NCBI GenBank assembly: GCA_946699065.1
Contig: CAMPDV010000232.1
Location: forward strand, 62,001-126,000
Origin: Loxodes magnus
Taxonomy: Eukaryota; Ciliophora; Karyorelictea; Loxodida; Loxodidae
Reading direction: 5' to 3'
DNA length: 64,000 nt
The notes below the pieces were generated by a model. That model was given only the letters and a program-made list of their open reading frames with translations, ran no database searches and was not told the origin of the DNA. Every line of letters starts with the position of its first letter. Position 1 is the first letter of the stretch. Positions 50,464 through 62,432 of this stretch are shown here, piece after piece. The translations under genes were made by a program, and so were the position numbers.

Positions 50464-53221
50464 ACATCCCTATTTTTATATACTTAAGATACATTATTAA
50501 AACTAATAAGGTTCTTTAAGTAAATTTCACGATTTTAATTTCCTAAAACTTCCTTTTAATTTAATTGAATGAAATGACTTAAAATTTAAACCAAATCTAT
50601 TTCTATCTAAAAAAGAATTAAAAGATGCAAAAGTGATTGAGAATGCTATTTTAACTATATTAATTATTTTATTATGTAAGGAATAATTTAAATTGCTAGT
50701 ATATTATTTAAACCAACAAAGAAAAAGCTAAAACAAAGAGATTTCTTTTATATTCAAATCGCTATTTATATTCAAATTAATTTAGATATCATAGATATTT
50801 TACTCTAATAAGATTAGGATACTTAAGCCTTTCATTCTAAATTTGTAGAAAACAATTCTTTATTATTATCGAAATTAATTCAAAAGTCAACTCACATAAT
50901 GAAAATAAAGAAAGCCTTTCTTAATATAATTTATTAAAAGCTTATTGAAACAAACTAAATATTTCTCAATAAATGTACCTCCTTTATATCTTATGCTTAC
51001 CTTTAAAGAATAAACTTTACCAAAATGATTTTTTCATAATTTTCCATAATTTTAATTTTAAGTAATCTTTGAATTAAATTTCTAGAAAAATAGAATTTAA
51101 GTTTTAACTTCTTAAAATTTAATAAATCTAGATTGTTTTAGTTAAGATTAATGCAGCTTATTGATAATGCTTTGCTTGATCTTAACTATTTAACTTTAAA
51201 ATTTAACTTACTTGGAAAATATTTAAGAATGATATATAATTTCTATCTTAATTCTGTAATTATAACATTATTTTTAAATAGTTCAGATATCTAAGAGTAT
51301 TTTTTATCTTTAAGGTAAAGAACTTTAGACTAAATTATAGATAATTAATATATTATCAAGCTAATGACTTATTTAAAAAGCCAGATATAATTTTATAAAT
51401 TTATCTTCGAATTTATAGCTTGTAAAGCATCTAAATAATTTAGAATAAATTTAAATAAAAACAATTATAGATCTTTTGGCTTTATTTGAAATATCAATTC
51501 CAATAATTTTCTATATATATCAAAAGATAATTACACAGCTATAAAATTAGAAGATTATTTGGAGATTCTATAAACATTCTCCTTATATTTTACATTTAGC
51601 AGCTAAATATGTTTGCTTAATTTATTCTTATAAACTTAAAAATTTATTTAATCAGAATTAGATTGCTTATTTAGATTATTTAACAAGCAAATAACTAAAA
51701 AATGATTTAATATAGTTTCTAGTATAATAAAGTTCTATTGCTTTTCAAAACTTAGTTAAACAGTTAGTTTATAATTTATTCAATAAATATTAATTTTTTA
51801 ATAGATAAAAGTATAAAATTTAATTTAAGTTGCTAGCTTATTTCATTCAGATTGTACGATAGCATACTTATTCATTAATAATCTATTTAGCTTTATTATT
51901 ATTTATTATGTGTTAATTAGATAAATTTAATATTAATAAATCAGTTTTTGAAATAACTCTTAGTTATAATGTTATATTTTTATCCCTAGTCGAATATATT
52001 TCCTTATATGTAAACTATAGGCGCTAACTTCTTTCTATATATCTTCTATTTATTGTGTGAAGTTCTTTCTTGAAGAAAATAAAAGGATTATTTGCCTTAT
52101 TAATAAATTTAAAAGTTTCTTATTATTAAAATAGAAATATTTTAACTTCATATTCTTATTAAGTTTTAACTTATTCTTTATAACTTACATAAATATTACA
52201 ATTAACTATTAATAAAAGCCTTATAAATACCTACTACTTTTATCTAATTAGCTAGACTCTAATAAATCTATTTGCTCTTAGTTTTTTTCTTTTAAATCTA
52301 CTTTTTTATTTTAAGTTTCCAATAAATAATCTTCTAAAGCCAAGTATTAATATACTTAGAAATAAAATAGTTATAAATAGCTTTATTATACTATTTTATT
52401 AAACATCTATATAGCTCTTCTAGCAAAAATAGTAGTTTACATCTAGATATTTACATCTTCACTCTAATTAAATAGAAAGAAAAGCTTACTTTATTTCTCA
52501 ATCTCATATGAATATCACAAGCTATTTTTAAAGTTATATAAGATTTGCTTATTGAATGTTTACCCTTTTAGTTATTTATTCTTTAGTAATTAAAACTTAT
52601 TTTGTGGTATAAATGCTTTTAAGCTTCTTATATAGCTTTATATTAAGGTACTTTTGCTTTTTATAGTTAAAACTTTTCTTATAAGTTAAGGATATCTAAT
52701 TTAATAAGATGATACTTCAAATAGCACTCTTAGAATTAAATAAGCATATTATATTCTCATTAATGAGTAAATCAGGTTTTATAAAAAGCTTAAGCCTGAT
52801 TCAATTAATTAGCATAAATATATCTATTCTCTAACTAAATACTAAGTTGCCTTTACACAAATTGAGTAAGATACTGATTAAGTTTCAATCATAAAGCTAT
52901 TTATAAATACTAAAGAGCTTATTGAGACTTTATGATAATCTATTAATTTTATAAAATAGTTTAATTTATTTAGAAGACAATAATTAGCAGCATTACTATC
53001 TTTTATTATTATCATTTATCTTATCTTCTTTCAAACCTTAATAGAGAGAAATAAAAACCATTGCTATTGGATAGTCATGTATTAATAAAAGTGTATGCCT
53101 TAAATTTATATTTAATCCAACTATTATGCTTTAAATATGCTTCTCATTTGATTATTTTAAATTTAATAATTTATAATTAATTTAAGGTATTAAGATCATT
53201 CTAGGAATTATTCAAATATAA
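50464..53221. other. 5' region of the second NBR1-like gene
   Basis: About 2.75 kb, very AT-rich, no gene recognised. Parts from about 52.2 kb onward correspond to 16.4-16.9 kb upstream of the decayed NBR1-like copy. Confidence 0.4.
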
Positions 53222-54595
53222 ATGGAGAAATCAATCAATTTATATTTTTAAAACTATTAAAAAATAGTAAAAGTGAAATAGCCATCCTCTTATCAAGAGC
53301 TTTGTAATATAGCTTAATCTTATATTAAAAGATCTTAAATTTATATTATTTATGATTTTTAAGGAGATAAGTAAGAAATTATTAACGAAAATACGTGATA
53401 GAAAGCACTTTAAAGATATCCTGATAATCTTGTTATTATTATAGAAGATCTAACTACAAATCCTAACCTTTCTAACTTTAAAGATCCTAATTAATAAGAG
53501 TAGCAACCTGGTTAACTCTAGTCTTAAAATCTAATAAAATAGAATTGAAATCCATAAACTTCTTATTAGAACTCTCACTAAGATAACTAATAAAACACTT
53601 CATTATTACAGCAAAATGCTTACCAATTTAATTAAGAAAAGCCACAAACTAGTTTATAAGCAAGAAAAAGTTAAGATAATGTTATTAAAATCTCTAAATA
53701 AGAATTATTCTCTAGTTAAGAAGAGTCTAAAGTGTAATAAAATACTTAGTAAATCACGCTGAAGTCTTAAGAAATTAATTATGATTTAAAACTTTCTTCT
53801 GGTAAATAAATGATAAAAGAAGAACTTAGAAATTTAAGACATGACTAAGACTAAAAAAATTAATCTATATCTCATGTTTCAAGTTAGCATAAATAAGCTC
53901 AATAGAAACTTGATATACAAATATCTTAAGAATTAGGAAAAATAAACTTTGGAAATGCTGGATAAATTCTGGAAATAATTGCTACTCCTTTGTTTATTTT
54001 GCCAGGAAGTCTTTTTAACCTCACTTTATAAATTAAAAACACTGGACTAAACTCCTGAAAATAAGGTAAAGCTACAATAAAATGTGAATAAATACCTCAG
54101 TTAAATCATTAAATAGAGCAAGAAGTAAATCCTGAACAAATAATAGAAAAGCAGTATTAAGAAATTATGGCTCCTTAAGTATAACCTTAAAATTAAGCTT
54201 AATAAGATATTTAGCTTGAAATAAAATTTACTCTAGAAATAGAAAGCTAAAAAGTTTCGTAACTCGTCAAGAAGATGCAAATTTTCATTCCTTAATTCAA
54301 AATATTAACACCATAAATCTAGATAATTTATGGATAAGCTATTTTGGCATTCAAAAACTTGAATAGTTTTAATTGACCTTAAGGAGTTGGTCTTTACAAT
54401 TTTGAAAGTTAGAAACTCATATAATTTTTAGCGATTGAAAAACAACAAGCCTTTTAATTAAATTTAGACACCAGAAGCATATAAATTTTAAACGGGTAAA
54501 ATCTAAATTTTTAATTTATTTTCTAATAATAAGCTTTTGGATCTAGGTTTTTCATATAGTTTTTTACGAATATGCAAGGAACTCCAGAAATATGA
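53222..54595 (+). CDS. NBR1-like protein: PB1 plus Ig-like domain, second copy
   Basis: 457 residues from ATG at 53222 to TGA at 54593. It has a PB1-like domain at about residues 10-75 (VKVKQPSSYQELCNIAQSYI; NTWQKALQRYPDNLVIIIED, Trp as TGA). A long Gln/Asn/Ser linker runs to about 240. The NBR1-type Ig-like domain lies at about 245-385 (GQILEIIATPLFILPGS, LTLQIKNTGLNSWKQGK with Trp as TGA, and FNWPQGVGLYNFES). It is clearly paralogous to the gene at 42667, although the N-terminal halves have diverged far more than the Ig-like domain. No ZZ or UBA domain is visible. Unlike the 42.7 kb copy, it is not followed by a PARP-like gene. Confidence 0.72.
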
Positions 54596-54963
54596 CAAGA
54601 AAATAAGAGAAAAATAATAAATTAAACAATTATATTATAATAAATACAGCTTTAATTATTTCAAGTTAGACGTATAAATCTAAATAGAAATTTGCTTATA
54701 ATTATCTAAAGATGACTATATCTCTTAAAAATAACTTTTTGCTTAAATGTTCAACAAATTTAAAAATGACTAAAATAGCAGCTTAAATAGCTACTTAGAA
54801 AGATTAGAGATATAAGGTTTTAAAAATTAATAAAGAACAATAAATATTTATATTAAGGTATTAGTTAGATAATCTTATAAGAAACATGATAATTTCTCTT
54901 TCTATATAATTAGCTTTTATCACTTTATCTTTTTTATAATTTTTTAAAGTTTCTATTGGTTAA
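54596..54963. other. Short spacer
   Basis: About 370 bp, no gene recognised. Confidence 0.4.
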
Positions 54964-55350
54964 ATGAATTTTGATTCGTAAAAGTAAGTTTTCAAACCAA
55001 TTCTAAAACACAATGGAGTTTAAGATATCTAATTTATAAGCAACTAAGATCTTTAAACTGCTTAAAGTTTTAAGAGTTTGATGGAGAATCCTTTCGATGA
55101 TTGGACATATCTTGATGAACTAGTTTTAGATGATTATAAAATTCATCCTTTTAAAGCTTATTTTATAAATAGTTGATAGACGATGAAATCCATCATTCAA
55201 TACCCGCATTAAATATAGTTGAATTTTTCTTAAGTCTTTCTCTTATAATATAAAAAGCATAATAAAACATTAATACTATAAATTGAGATTGTGTGGAAGA
55301 ACTTTAAACTGTACAATTAATTTATAAAATTAAATCTAAATTTCTACATT
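54964..55350 (+). CDS. Candidate 5' exon of an unidentified gene
   Basis: From ATG at 54964 a frame of about 125 codons reads as well-composed protein (for example MENPFDDWTYLDELVLDDYK at 55081). No family is recognised. After about 55.33 kb a different frame becomes protein-like and hydrophobic up to about 55.92 kb, so an intron or frame break lies between. It may be the N-terminal part of the kelch-like gene that follows on the same strand, but the join was not found. Confidence 0.35.
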
Positions 55351-56125
55351 CTTTAACTATTAATGCTTTTAAAAAAATCAATAAGTTAAAATAAATCTTC
55401 TTTGATATTCTTCTAAACTTTGATGATCTTTATTTCCAAAAAATTGAGATAGAAGATCTTCCTTTCATGTTAAAATTAATTTTTAATTTTTGTTGTAAAC
55501 TTGAAAAAAGAAATTTAAAAAGCTTCTATCTTTTAATTTTAATTCATTTTTGTATCTTTCTCTGTAGTTTGAATTTTTCATCAATAAATCCTTCCAGAAA
55601 GATAATTTTAACATATTCTAGTTTGTAATTATAATTTAATGTACTGCTTATCCATTTAGTTATTTATTCTTAGCAGGCTTAAATTTATCAATTCATGCCA
55701 TTTTCTTTCTACAATTTGATAGTAATCTGTAAATAAGAATTTTTGCTTAGCTTGCTAGATTTCTTATTTTATAAATATAGTCTTCATATCATTGCCAGCC
55801 TTATTTTTAACCATACAAGTTTATTTAAAGCTATAAGAAAGATAAATAACTTTAATTTCCCAAGTCTTTATCAGAAGTCTTTTCAGTTAATTAAAAAACG
55901 GATGAAGAACTGAATTTGAGGAATTCTCTATTTATAAGAGTTTTTTTCTAATAGGATGAAAAATTTCCAAAGTATACCTGAGCGATAATATATAATAGGT
56001 TCTGAAGCTACTTTATTTTTGATTGAATTAAGAGAATAGAATCTTTAACTGCCAAAATTATTTTCTCTCTTTATAAATTTTCTGGGAATTAATTAATTTA
56101 ATTTAAGTTATTAGATTAAATTAAT

Positions 56126-57265
56126 ATGCAGGAAGCTTTGGTGAAAATTATTTTTTTACGCAAACTTGGAAGAGAAAAAAAAGGAAATACGCTTGCTATG
56201 TAATTTGGAAGGATTCCTTTACTTGTAAATAAATACGAAACTTTCCCTAATTTATGTAACAGTGAATTCCATACTTTGCTATTTCCTGTAGCTTATACAA
56301 GAACTGTAATTAAGCTTGATACTTATACCTAAAATTATTCAGTTTTTTAAGCTAATACTAAATAATTCTCATAATTGTGCAGATCTATTCAAATTTCCAA
56401 TAAGCAATTTATTGCTGTTTGTGGAATTAATGCCGCAGGATAGAATGACAGATTAAGTATTGTAAGTGAATAGCAAGTTAAAGAATTTAAAGCTTTGTAA
56501 TAAAGGTATGGAACATGCCTTTGCTTATATAAGAAGATGGATATTTTATTCATTATGGGAGGAAAGTGAAATAATTACTTGGCAAAATGTGAAACTTTTA
56601 ATTATAAAACCTATCAATAAAAAGAAATAAATGACCTGCCTATTAAAGTAGAAGGAGCTAGTGCTTAGTTAATAAAAGACACAATTTATGTCTTTGGAGG
56701 TAGAGCAGATACTTTAAAAAATTCCATTTAAGCTTATAATATCAATCAAGATAGTTGAATAATATTAGATATCAAAATGTTCTCAGATAATTATCCAGTT
56801 ACTGCTTTAGTGGGAAAATAAGTGTATATTTTCAGAGAGGTAAACTAGAGCCAAATAGAAATATTTAATGGAAACTAGATAATTTAGAAAGAACTTTAAG
56901 AAATGATCACTTAAGTAGATGTTTTCCCTTAGGTGGTGAGAAAAAAAATTTATATTATAGACTCAATTTACATACATATTTACGATACCAAACTTTTCAA
57001 ATGGGAGTTGGTAAGAATCAACGAAATCAGAAGTGAAAAGAATTAACTTTTTTAATTTAAAACTTTTGAAAGCAATAAGTTTCTATCTATTTTATAGCCA
57101 ATTACCTAGCTTATCTTACGTAATTAAATTAATATCTCTCTACTTAAATATATGAAAAAAGGCTTTAATTTTAGGATTTTATATACTCTTAATTTAGAAT
57201 AATTAATCACATTTAATATCACATAATAGTTAAGATAAACTCATATGCTTTATTAATTACCTTGA
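56126..57265 (+). CDS. Kelch-repeat-like protein
   Basis: A frame from ATG at 56126 with degenerate kelch beta-propeller repeats. Examples are FIMGGKWNNYLAKCETFN (residues about 147-164), IYVFGGRADTLKNSIQAYNI (about 184-203) with the following DSWIILD, and further blades to KWELVRIN at about 296. Two Trp at canonical blade positions are TGA codons, including 56756. Kelch domains bind protein partners, and the target is unknown. The propeller ends near residue 306, where the next codons include TAA at 57044. The first in-frame TGA is only at 57263, after 73 further low-complexity residues. Either TAA is the stop or the tail is real. The start is uncertain because an upstream exon may exist. 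Confidence 0.6.
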
Positions 57266-57643
57266 TATAAGTTAATTTTGATGAGGTATTAAAATAAAAT
57301 TTAGAACTGCTTGTATTTTGTGAAAATAGTCAATAGCTTTATAATTTCGAGGTATTCTACAATGTAAGACAATAGAGTATGGACAAATTAATAAGAGCTT
57401 AAAAGAGATTTTTATCTTCCGAGAATAATTCACAGCTAATGGATTATATAAATTAGATCTTTCACTTGTTATTAGCTTCTCGAAGGAGAGCTTGATTAAC
57501 TTAAAATCAGCTAAGTATTTTGTAGAATTAACTGAGTAAGTTAGATTAGAGTTTAGTAAAAAGCAAAGGTTTGAAGAATTGAAAAGTTAATAAGAAAAAT
57601 AATTAAATAAGGATCTGGGAAGATATTTAAATAAATCTTCTCA

Positions 57644-58363
57644 TCACTACACATTTTATATACACTTTCAGCTTAAGCTTCCTTTTGAACCTTTACTTAA
57701 TTTCTTTATAAGCTACTTAAGAGAAGGCTTTTCTTTGTAAATAAACTGGTAGCATTAATTTAGCAATTTATGTTAAGAAGGATCTTCATACTCGTGCTTC
57801 AATTTATATTAATAAACTTAATGGATATCATAATACTAGGCAATGTTATGAGAAACCTTTAATTTTTGATCAGCTATTTAGGATTTTTTATAATGAAGCA
57901 TTTTCGTTGTATCAAGCTTCTCTATTTGCTACCTTATATAATAAGGTATTTCTATATTTTATAAACTGTCATTGAGAATTTGCTTTCTTTGCTTTAGTTG
58001 AAAGTCAAGAGCTTCCTCTATTTAATATACATAAGACAGTTTTTATCCTTTTTTTCCTCTGAAACGCATGATTTGATGCGAGTTTTATTTGAATTGCTTG
58101 CTTGAAAAATCATAAATCTCCTTTGCTTCTAATGAGTTTATAAATCTATATTTATGAGGTCTTTCAGTTTCATCTGGAATTCTTTGGGGATAAGTTCCTT
58201 ATTTGTCACTAAATCCTTTTTATCTAATCTATCCATGCATACAATTTTCACATAGCTTCCTCTTGGATACTATTACTTAAACTAACTAGCTATCAATACT
58301 TTTACACTCATAACAGGAATTTTTATATAAGTAAATATAAAATTATTTCCATTCTTCTTCCAT
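57644..58363 (-). CDS. Putative zinc-binding protein, unidentified
   Basis: A minus-strand frame from ATG at 58363, about 231-239 residues. Near the N-terminus it has CYECK, and 20 residues later CENC, a possible four-Cys zinc site. The rest is rich in Lys, Gln, Ile and Tyr. It contains in-frame TGA at 57668 and an adjacent TGA pair at 57641-57646 that would suit a stop. No family is recognised. A competing frame on the same strand also looks protein-like, so this call is tentative. Confidence 0.38.
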
Positions 58364-59785
58364 TTTAAAATCTTTTTTGAGTGACAATGTTTTTTATTTC
58401 ACTTAGTCTAATGGATACTCTTTGTAGCAAGCATGTTCTCATATTTCTCTGCTATATCCTATTCTATATCATTCCTTGGATACCAGTTGAATAACTGTTG
58501 CTATATCTTATGGTGAGAAGAACTTAAACACTTGCAAATAAGCTCTTTTGTTCAATCCTATTTTCTAATCCTTTAATTTTGTAAGCAAGGAACAAAAATT
58601 TTGCTAATTTTGCTTCAAAATAATTTTTCCTTCCGGCAGCTATGATAACTACTCCTAAATCTCTGAGTAATATTATAAAGCAGAAACACCTATAGTTAGA
58701 ATCTTTGTATTATCCTTTTTATGATTAACAAAGCATTAAAGATCTTTAAAAAAGGCTTAGTTCTTCTTTTTTTCATTTTTAGTTATTACAACATACTCAA
58801 ATTACTATGCATTTTTTTTGCATTCCTAACAAAATTGAGGAAGCATCTTAAATTTCTCAACCAGTCTCTGTTATTATTCCTCTTTCATTTAAAAATTTGC
58901 ATACATCTATTTCAGCTCGAAAATTCATTTTCCTACTCTTCTCTCATGTTCTTATGTACTAATAGCCAAGCCCTTGGAAATTTTAATTTCCTTGAATGCG
59001 TCTTCAAGCATTTTATAACCAAAAGGTACTTAGCACAATAAACTTTCATTTATTTTATAATTTGATAGTATAAATAAATTATAAAAGAAAGTAGCAATAT
59101 TCAGAATACTCAATGTAAAGCTTTATAAATGTTCGATAGCTAATTATTTTATATAAATACGCTTATAAACTCAATTGAAATTATGTGATCTTTATTATGG
59201 CTAGTGAAGGGGAGGGATAAAAAGTGAGCTGAAAAAAATTAAATGTGTATAATAGGATTTAGCTGGAAAAGGAGAGATATGTTAGCTATCAATTGCTACT
59301 TTTAACTTAATATAAAGGGAAGAGAAGGTTTTTATTTAAAAGGTGAAAGTTCTTTAGATTTATTTTTAGGAAAAGTAGGAGAACTAAATGGTAGAACTTG
59401 AATAGACTTTAATAAAGGTTTAAACTTGAATACTCAAAAAGCATACAAAATGAAAAAGATATTGCTAATATCTTTTCTATGCTTAAACTCCTTTAGTAGT
59501 AGGGAAGTAAAATAATTACCATAATTGGGTAAGAATATCAAAAGCATTGAAATTTATCCTAAAGAACTTCTTTTGTGGTATTAGCAGCATTTAGCAAGAC
59601 CTTATAGGAGTTTTTTGTATTTCAGTTTATCTAAATCTTTCTCTTAAGCATCAAGAGTAAATCTTAGTTATTTTATATATTTTTTCATTAATTAAAACTG
59701 AATAACTAAATATAAGCTGTTTATAGAATTTAAGAAAGGTATAGTAATAGCTCTTTGTCAATAGATTATTATATAGGTAACTATA
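58364..59785. other. Unassigned region
   Basis: No family recognised on either strand. The 106-codon standard-code open frame at 58721-59041 is pyrimidine-rich and looks like a shadow or chance opening. Confidence 0.35.
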
Positions 59786-60301
59786 ATGCTTTACAAATCT
59801 TTTTATGTAAAAACAGAAGAAGTAAGTGTAAGTGCCTGTTTTGAAAATGAAAGTTATATTCTAAGCAACTATAAGTGTTTAAAGCTGAAAGGAAAAGAGG
59901 GAAAATGATTTTTAAATAATATCCTTAGTTTAGTAAAATTAAATTAAGATAGAAAATCTTAAAAATAAACATATAGTTCTTCGACTATCTAAAAGAAAAA
60001 AGCTTTTTATATCAAAATGAATATAATAAATTAATTAATTTAATGAAGATGTAGATTAACTTCTGGTAGTTAAATTAAAAATATAAGAAAAGAATCATGC
60101 TATCTTAATATCAAATTAAGAAAAAAGAAATTGATTTAGAAAATAAGTCTAATTAGTTAATTATTAATTTAATAAAAAATAAAAAATAACTTACATTTCT
60201 TTAAGACTAAAAGGATGACCTGCTAAGTAGCAAGAGTTTATATTAAATTATAAATATAGATAAAGCTTTATTATTATTAAATAAAGTTTATATTAATAGA
60301 A

Positions 60302-60706
60302 ATGAAATAATTATAAGAAGGGTATTAACTCAAGGATGGAGTTTAGTTTGGCTTTCAATTTTTAGCTTACAAAAATCAAGAAGTAAAGCAAGAAGAATAG
60401 TAGACGCCTCAAAAACATGTTCACTCTGAATTCGTAGTAGATTCTATCAAAGATATGAATTTTAGAGATTTAATTGGTTGTTTGAGGGTAACTGAAAATG
60501 TTAATAAAGTAAGAACTTAATATAGTAATTGCTACTTGTCACTGATTAAGAAAGTACAGTTCTAAAATTCTAGAGATTTTAGAATAAAGTAACTATAAAG
60601 AAGCAGAAGAAGAAGAAGAAGAAGAAAGAGAAATAATAAAAAAGTGAACAGTAGAGTTTAAATTTAACTTGAGATATTAAAGAATATTTATTAGTTTAAT
60701 AAATGA
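60302..60706 (+). CDS. tRNA-splicing endonuclease-like catalytic domain (Sen2/Sen34 type)
   Basis: This would cut introns out of pre-tRNAs in the nucleus. The C-terminal domain is recognised by its order of motifs: EGYQLKDGVQFGFQFLAYK, VHSEFVVDSI, then NFRDLIGCLRVTENVNK. Counting from Met at 60302, candidate catalytic residues are Tyr23, His41 and Lys69. The protein ends in a run of Arg and Lys, probably a nuclear-localisation signal, and stops at TGA 60704 or an earlier TAA. The same frame is open from ATG at 59786, and protein-like sequence is seen at about 59.79-60.0 kb. Around 60.2-60.3 kb another frame (IDKALLLLNKVYI) looks coding, so one or more tiny introns probably complicate the 5' half, and the true start is upstream. 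Confidence 0.55.
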
Positions 60707-62005
60707 TTATTTTATTTAATATTTGATAATATAGATATGATGCATATAACGAGAGTATAGATAGAGTTTGGTATACAATTATATCAATTCAAAAAAATTG
60801 CTCTCAAAAAGTTTTGTCTATCCTTAAATTTAAAATTTCTTTAAAAACTGTGAAAAATATAAAAATCCATTAGAGCATTCGTTATATTAGTTATTGTGCA
60901 CATCGACTATTATAAATTTATAATATTTTTTCTATTTTGTACAAATAAAATCAACAAAATTAAAAAATAAATTTAATCTTCCTTTTATCTAAATTTTTAT
61001 ATCGATAATGAATTCAGCATTAGTTAGAGATAAATTAACATTCACTGATTAAATTTCGTAATGATAGCTAATATACTTTAAAAATAATTTTCTAAAGCTT
61101 TTCCTTTTTTCATTAAAACTTTCTTGCTTAGTTAGAAAATTTATTTAAGAAAGAGTATGATTTTTTATAGATTTATAAAATTCTGGATTTAAATAACTTG
61201 CCAAATTAAATTTTCTATTTTTACTTTTGGTTTTTTTAACTTAATTCATTATGTCTGCAAAAATCCGCAATGATATATAATTTATGAGCTGCTATTTAAG
61301 CTTCCTTATAGTTCGAATTTAAAGAAGGGAATTTATTTAATAAAAAAACCTAAAATATTTATATTAATAAAGATATGCTCTTCATGCTTTATACCTATAT
61401 GTAGTTTTTTTTATAAATGGTTTTTGTGGTATGTGCAAGTCACTTTGATAAAGATCTTCTTTAAAAAAAATTTTTTAGTTTTTAGCAAATTTAATGTATG
61501 ATATCATTATGCTTAGTGCTTTAGTATTAAATAAAAAATCAAAATATAATAGTGAAGAAAGCAAAAATAGTACATATTGATAATGTGAGGCCCACTATAA
61601 ATCCTTTCTTGTGTGACTCGTTTAGATTTAGACAACATAACTAAATTAATACTTACTATAAAAGCTGCGAAAATAAAAAAAAAATACCCTAATAAGCAGC
61701 CAGTTAAAAAAGAAGTCGTTGATCTTTATTAACTTTATTGGCTTTATTAAGTTTATTATTATGCTTAAGGTAGTTGACTTGGTACTCTTTATTCATTTAT
61801 AGTTATTTCTATGTTTTGTCTGATATTTGCATCTCTGTTACGTTCTAATCACTATATTTCGTGCTATAAGCGCTACTATTAATTTTCATATCTCATATTT
61901 GCGTGAATATTTTAACGTAAAGTTTCGATTTCTTACGCTGTAAAACCTTGACTAGTAAGTGTTCCTAAACCTTAAGTTTCTCATTTTATCTAAATAAAGT
62001 CTTAC
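60707..62005. other. Unassigned region
   Basis: About 1.3 kb of AT-rich sequence between the convergent Sen-like and ubiquitin-like genes. No gene recognised. Confidence 0.45.
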
Positions 62006-62432
62006 TCAGCTCTCTGTTTCCTTCTCAGGAATTTTTATTCTGCCATGCATACAAATTCCATCTTCTAATCCCTCTGCATTATAATTTACGAAGTTCAGAA
62101 AGAAACATTTCGTCTTTGATTATTTTACCCATATAAATTAATTAGCACTGGATTTATTCTTCAAGTTCTTATTTAAATAATTTTTGCTTCATATTCAAAA
62201 CAGTTTCGATATTTCTATCGACCTGAACAAATTTTACATTCCCATTAGCAAATCTCACTTCAATAGTTATATCATCATTCTTTTTACTTTTAATATTCTC
62301 TTCTTCAATCTCAGATTAGGTTATTTCTACATTCTTCTAGTCATCTCCTTAGATATCCTCCTATATTCCAACTCCTTCACTCGTTTCTACAACTTCACTT
62401 TTGCTTTCTTCAGGCTTTCAATTAGCTTTCAT
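62006..62432 (-). CDS. Ubiquitin-like domain protein with a 16-nt intron
   Basis: A 136-residue protein made from two exons, 62432-62090 and 62073-62006. The N-terminal 50 residues are acidic. Residues about 53-125 form a ubiquitin-like fold: ITIEVRFANGNVKFVQVD, ETVLNMKQKLF, CQLIYMGKIIKDEMFLSELQ, then GLEDGICMHGRIK. The last segment is in frame only if the 16 nt at 62074-62089 are removed; this restores the usual 'L-x-x-L-x-G-L-x-D-G-x-x-x-H' pattern of ubiquitin-like proteins. There is no C-terminal Gly-Gly, so it is a built-in ubiquitin-like domain rather than a conjugated modifier. It stops at TGA 62006, right after EKETES. A Met at 62432 gives the best N-terminus. Confidence 0.75.
62074..62089 (-). 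other. 16-nt spliceosomal intron
   Basis: On the minus strand it reads GTAAATTATAATGCAG, starting GTA and ending AG with an A in the branch-point region. Its removal joins c|ag into a Gln codon and keeps the ubiquitin-like fold. Introns of 15-16 nt are known from heterotrich ciliates such as Stentor. Confidence 0.7.

Noticed and set aside
57000-57640. Extension of the minus-strand zinc-binding gene to about 57.27 kb and beyond
   Set aside because: The frame stays open only because TAA/TAG are sense codons. An adjacent TGA pair at 57641-57646 offers a natural stop, and the kelch gene occupies the other strand.
58721-59041. 106-codon plus-strand ORF, the longest under the standard code
   Set aside because: Hydrophobic, Phe/Leu-rich composition typical of T-rich DNA, no motif, and the genome does not use the standard code.
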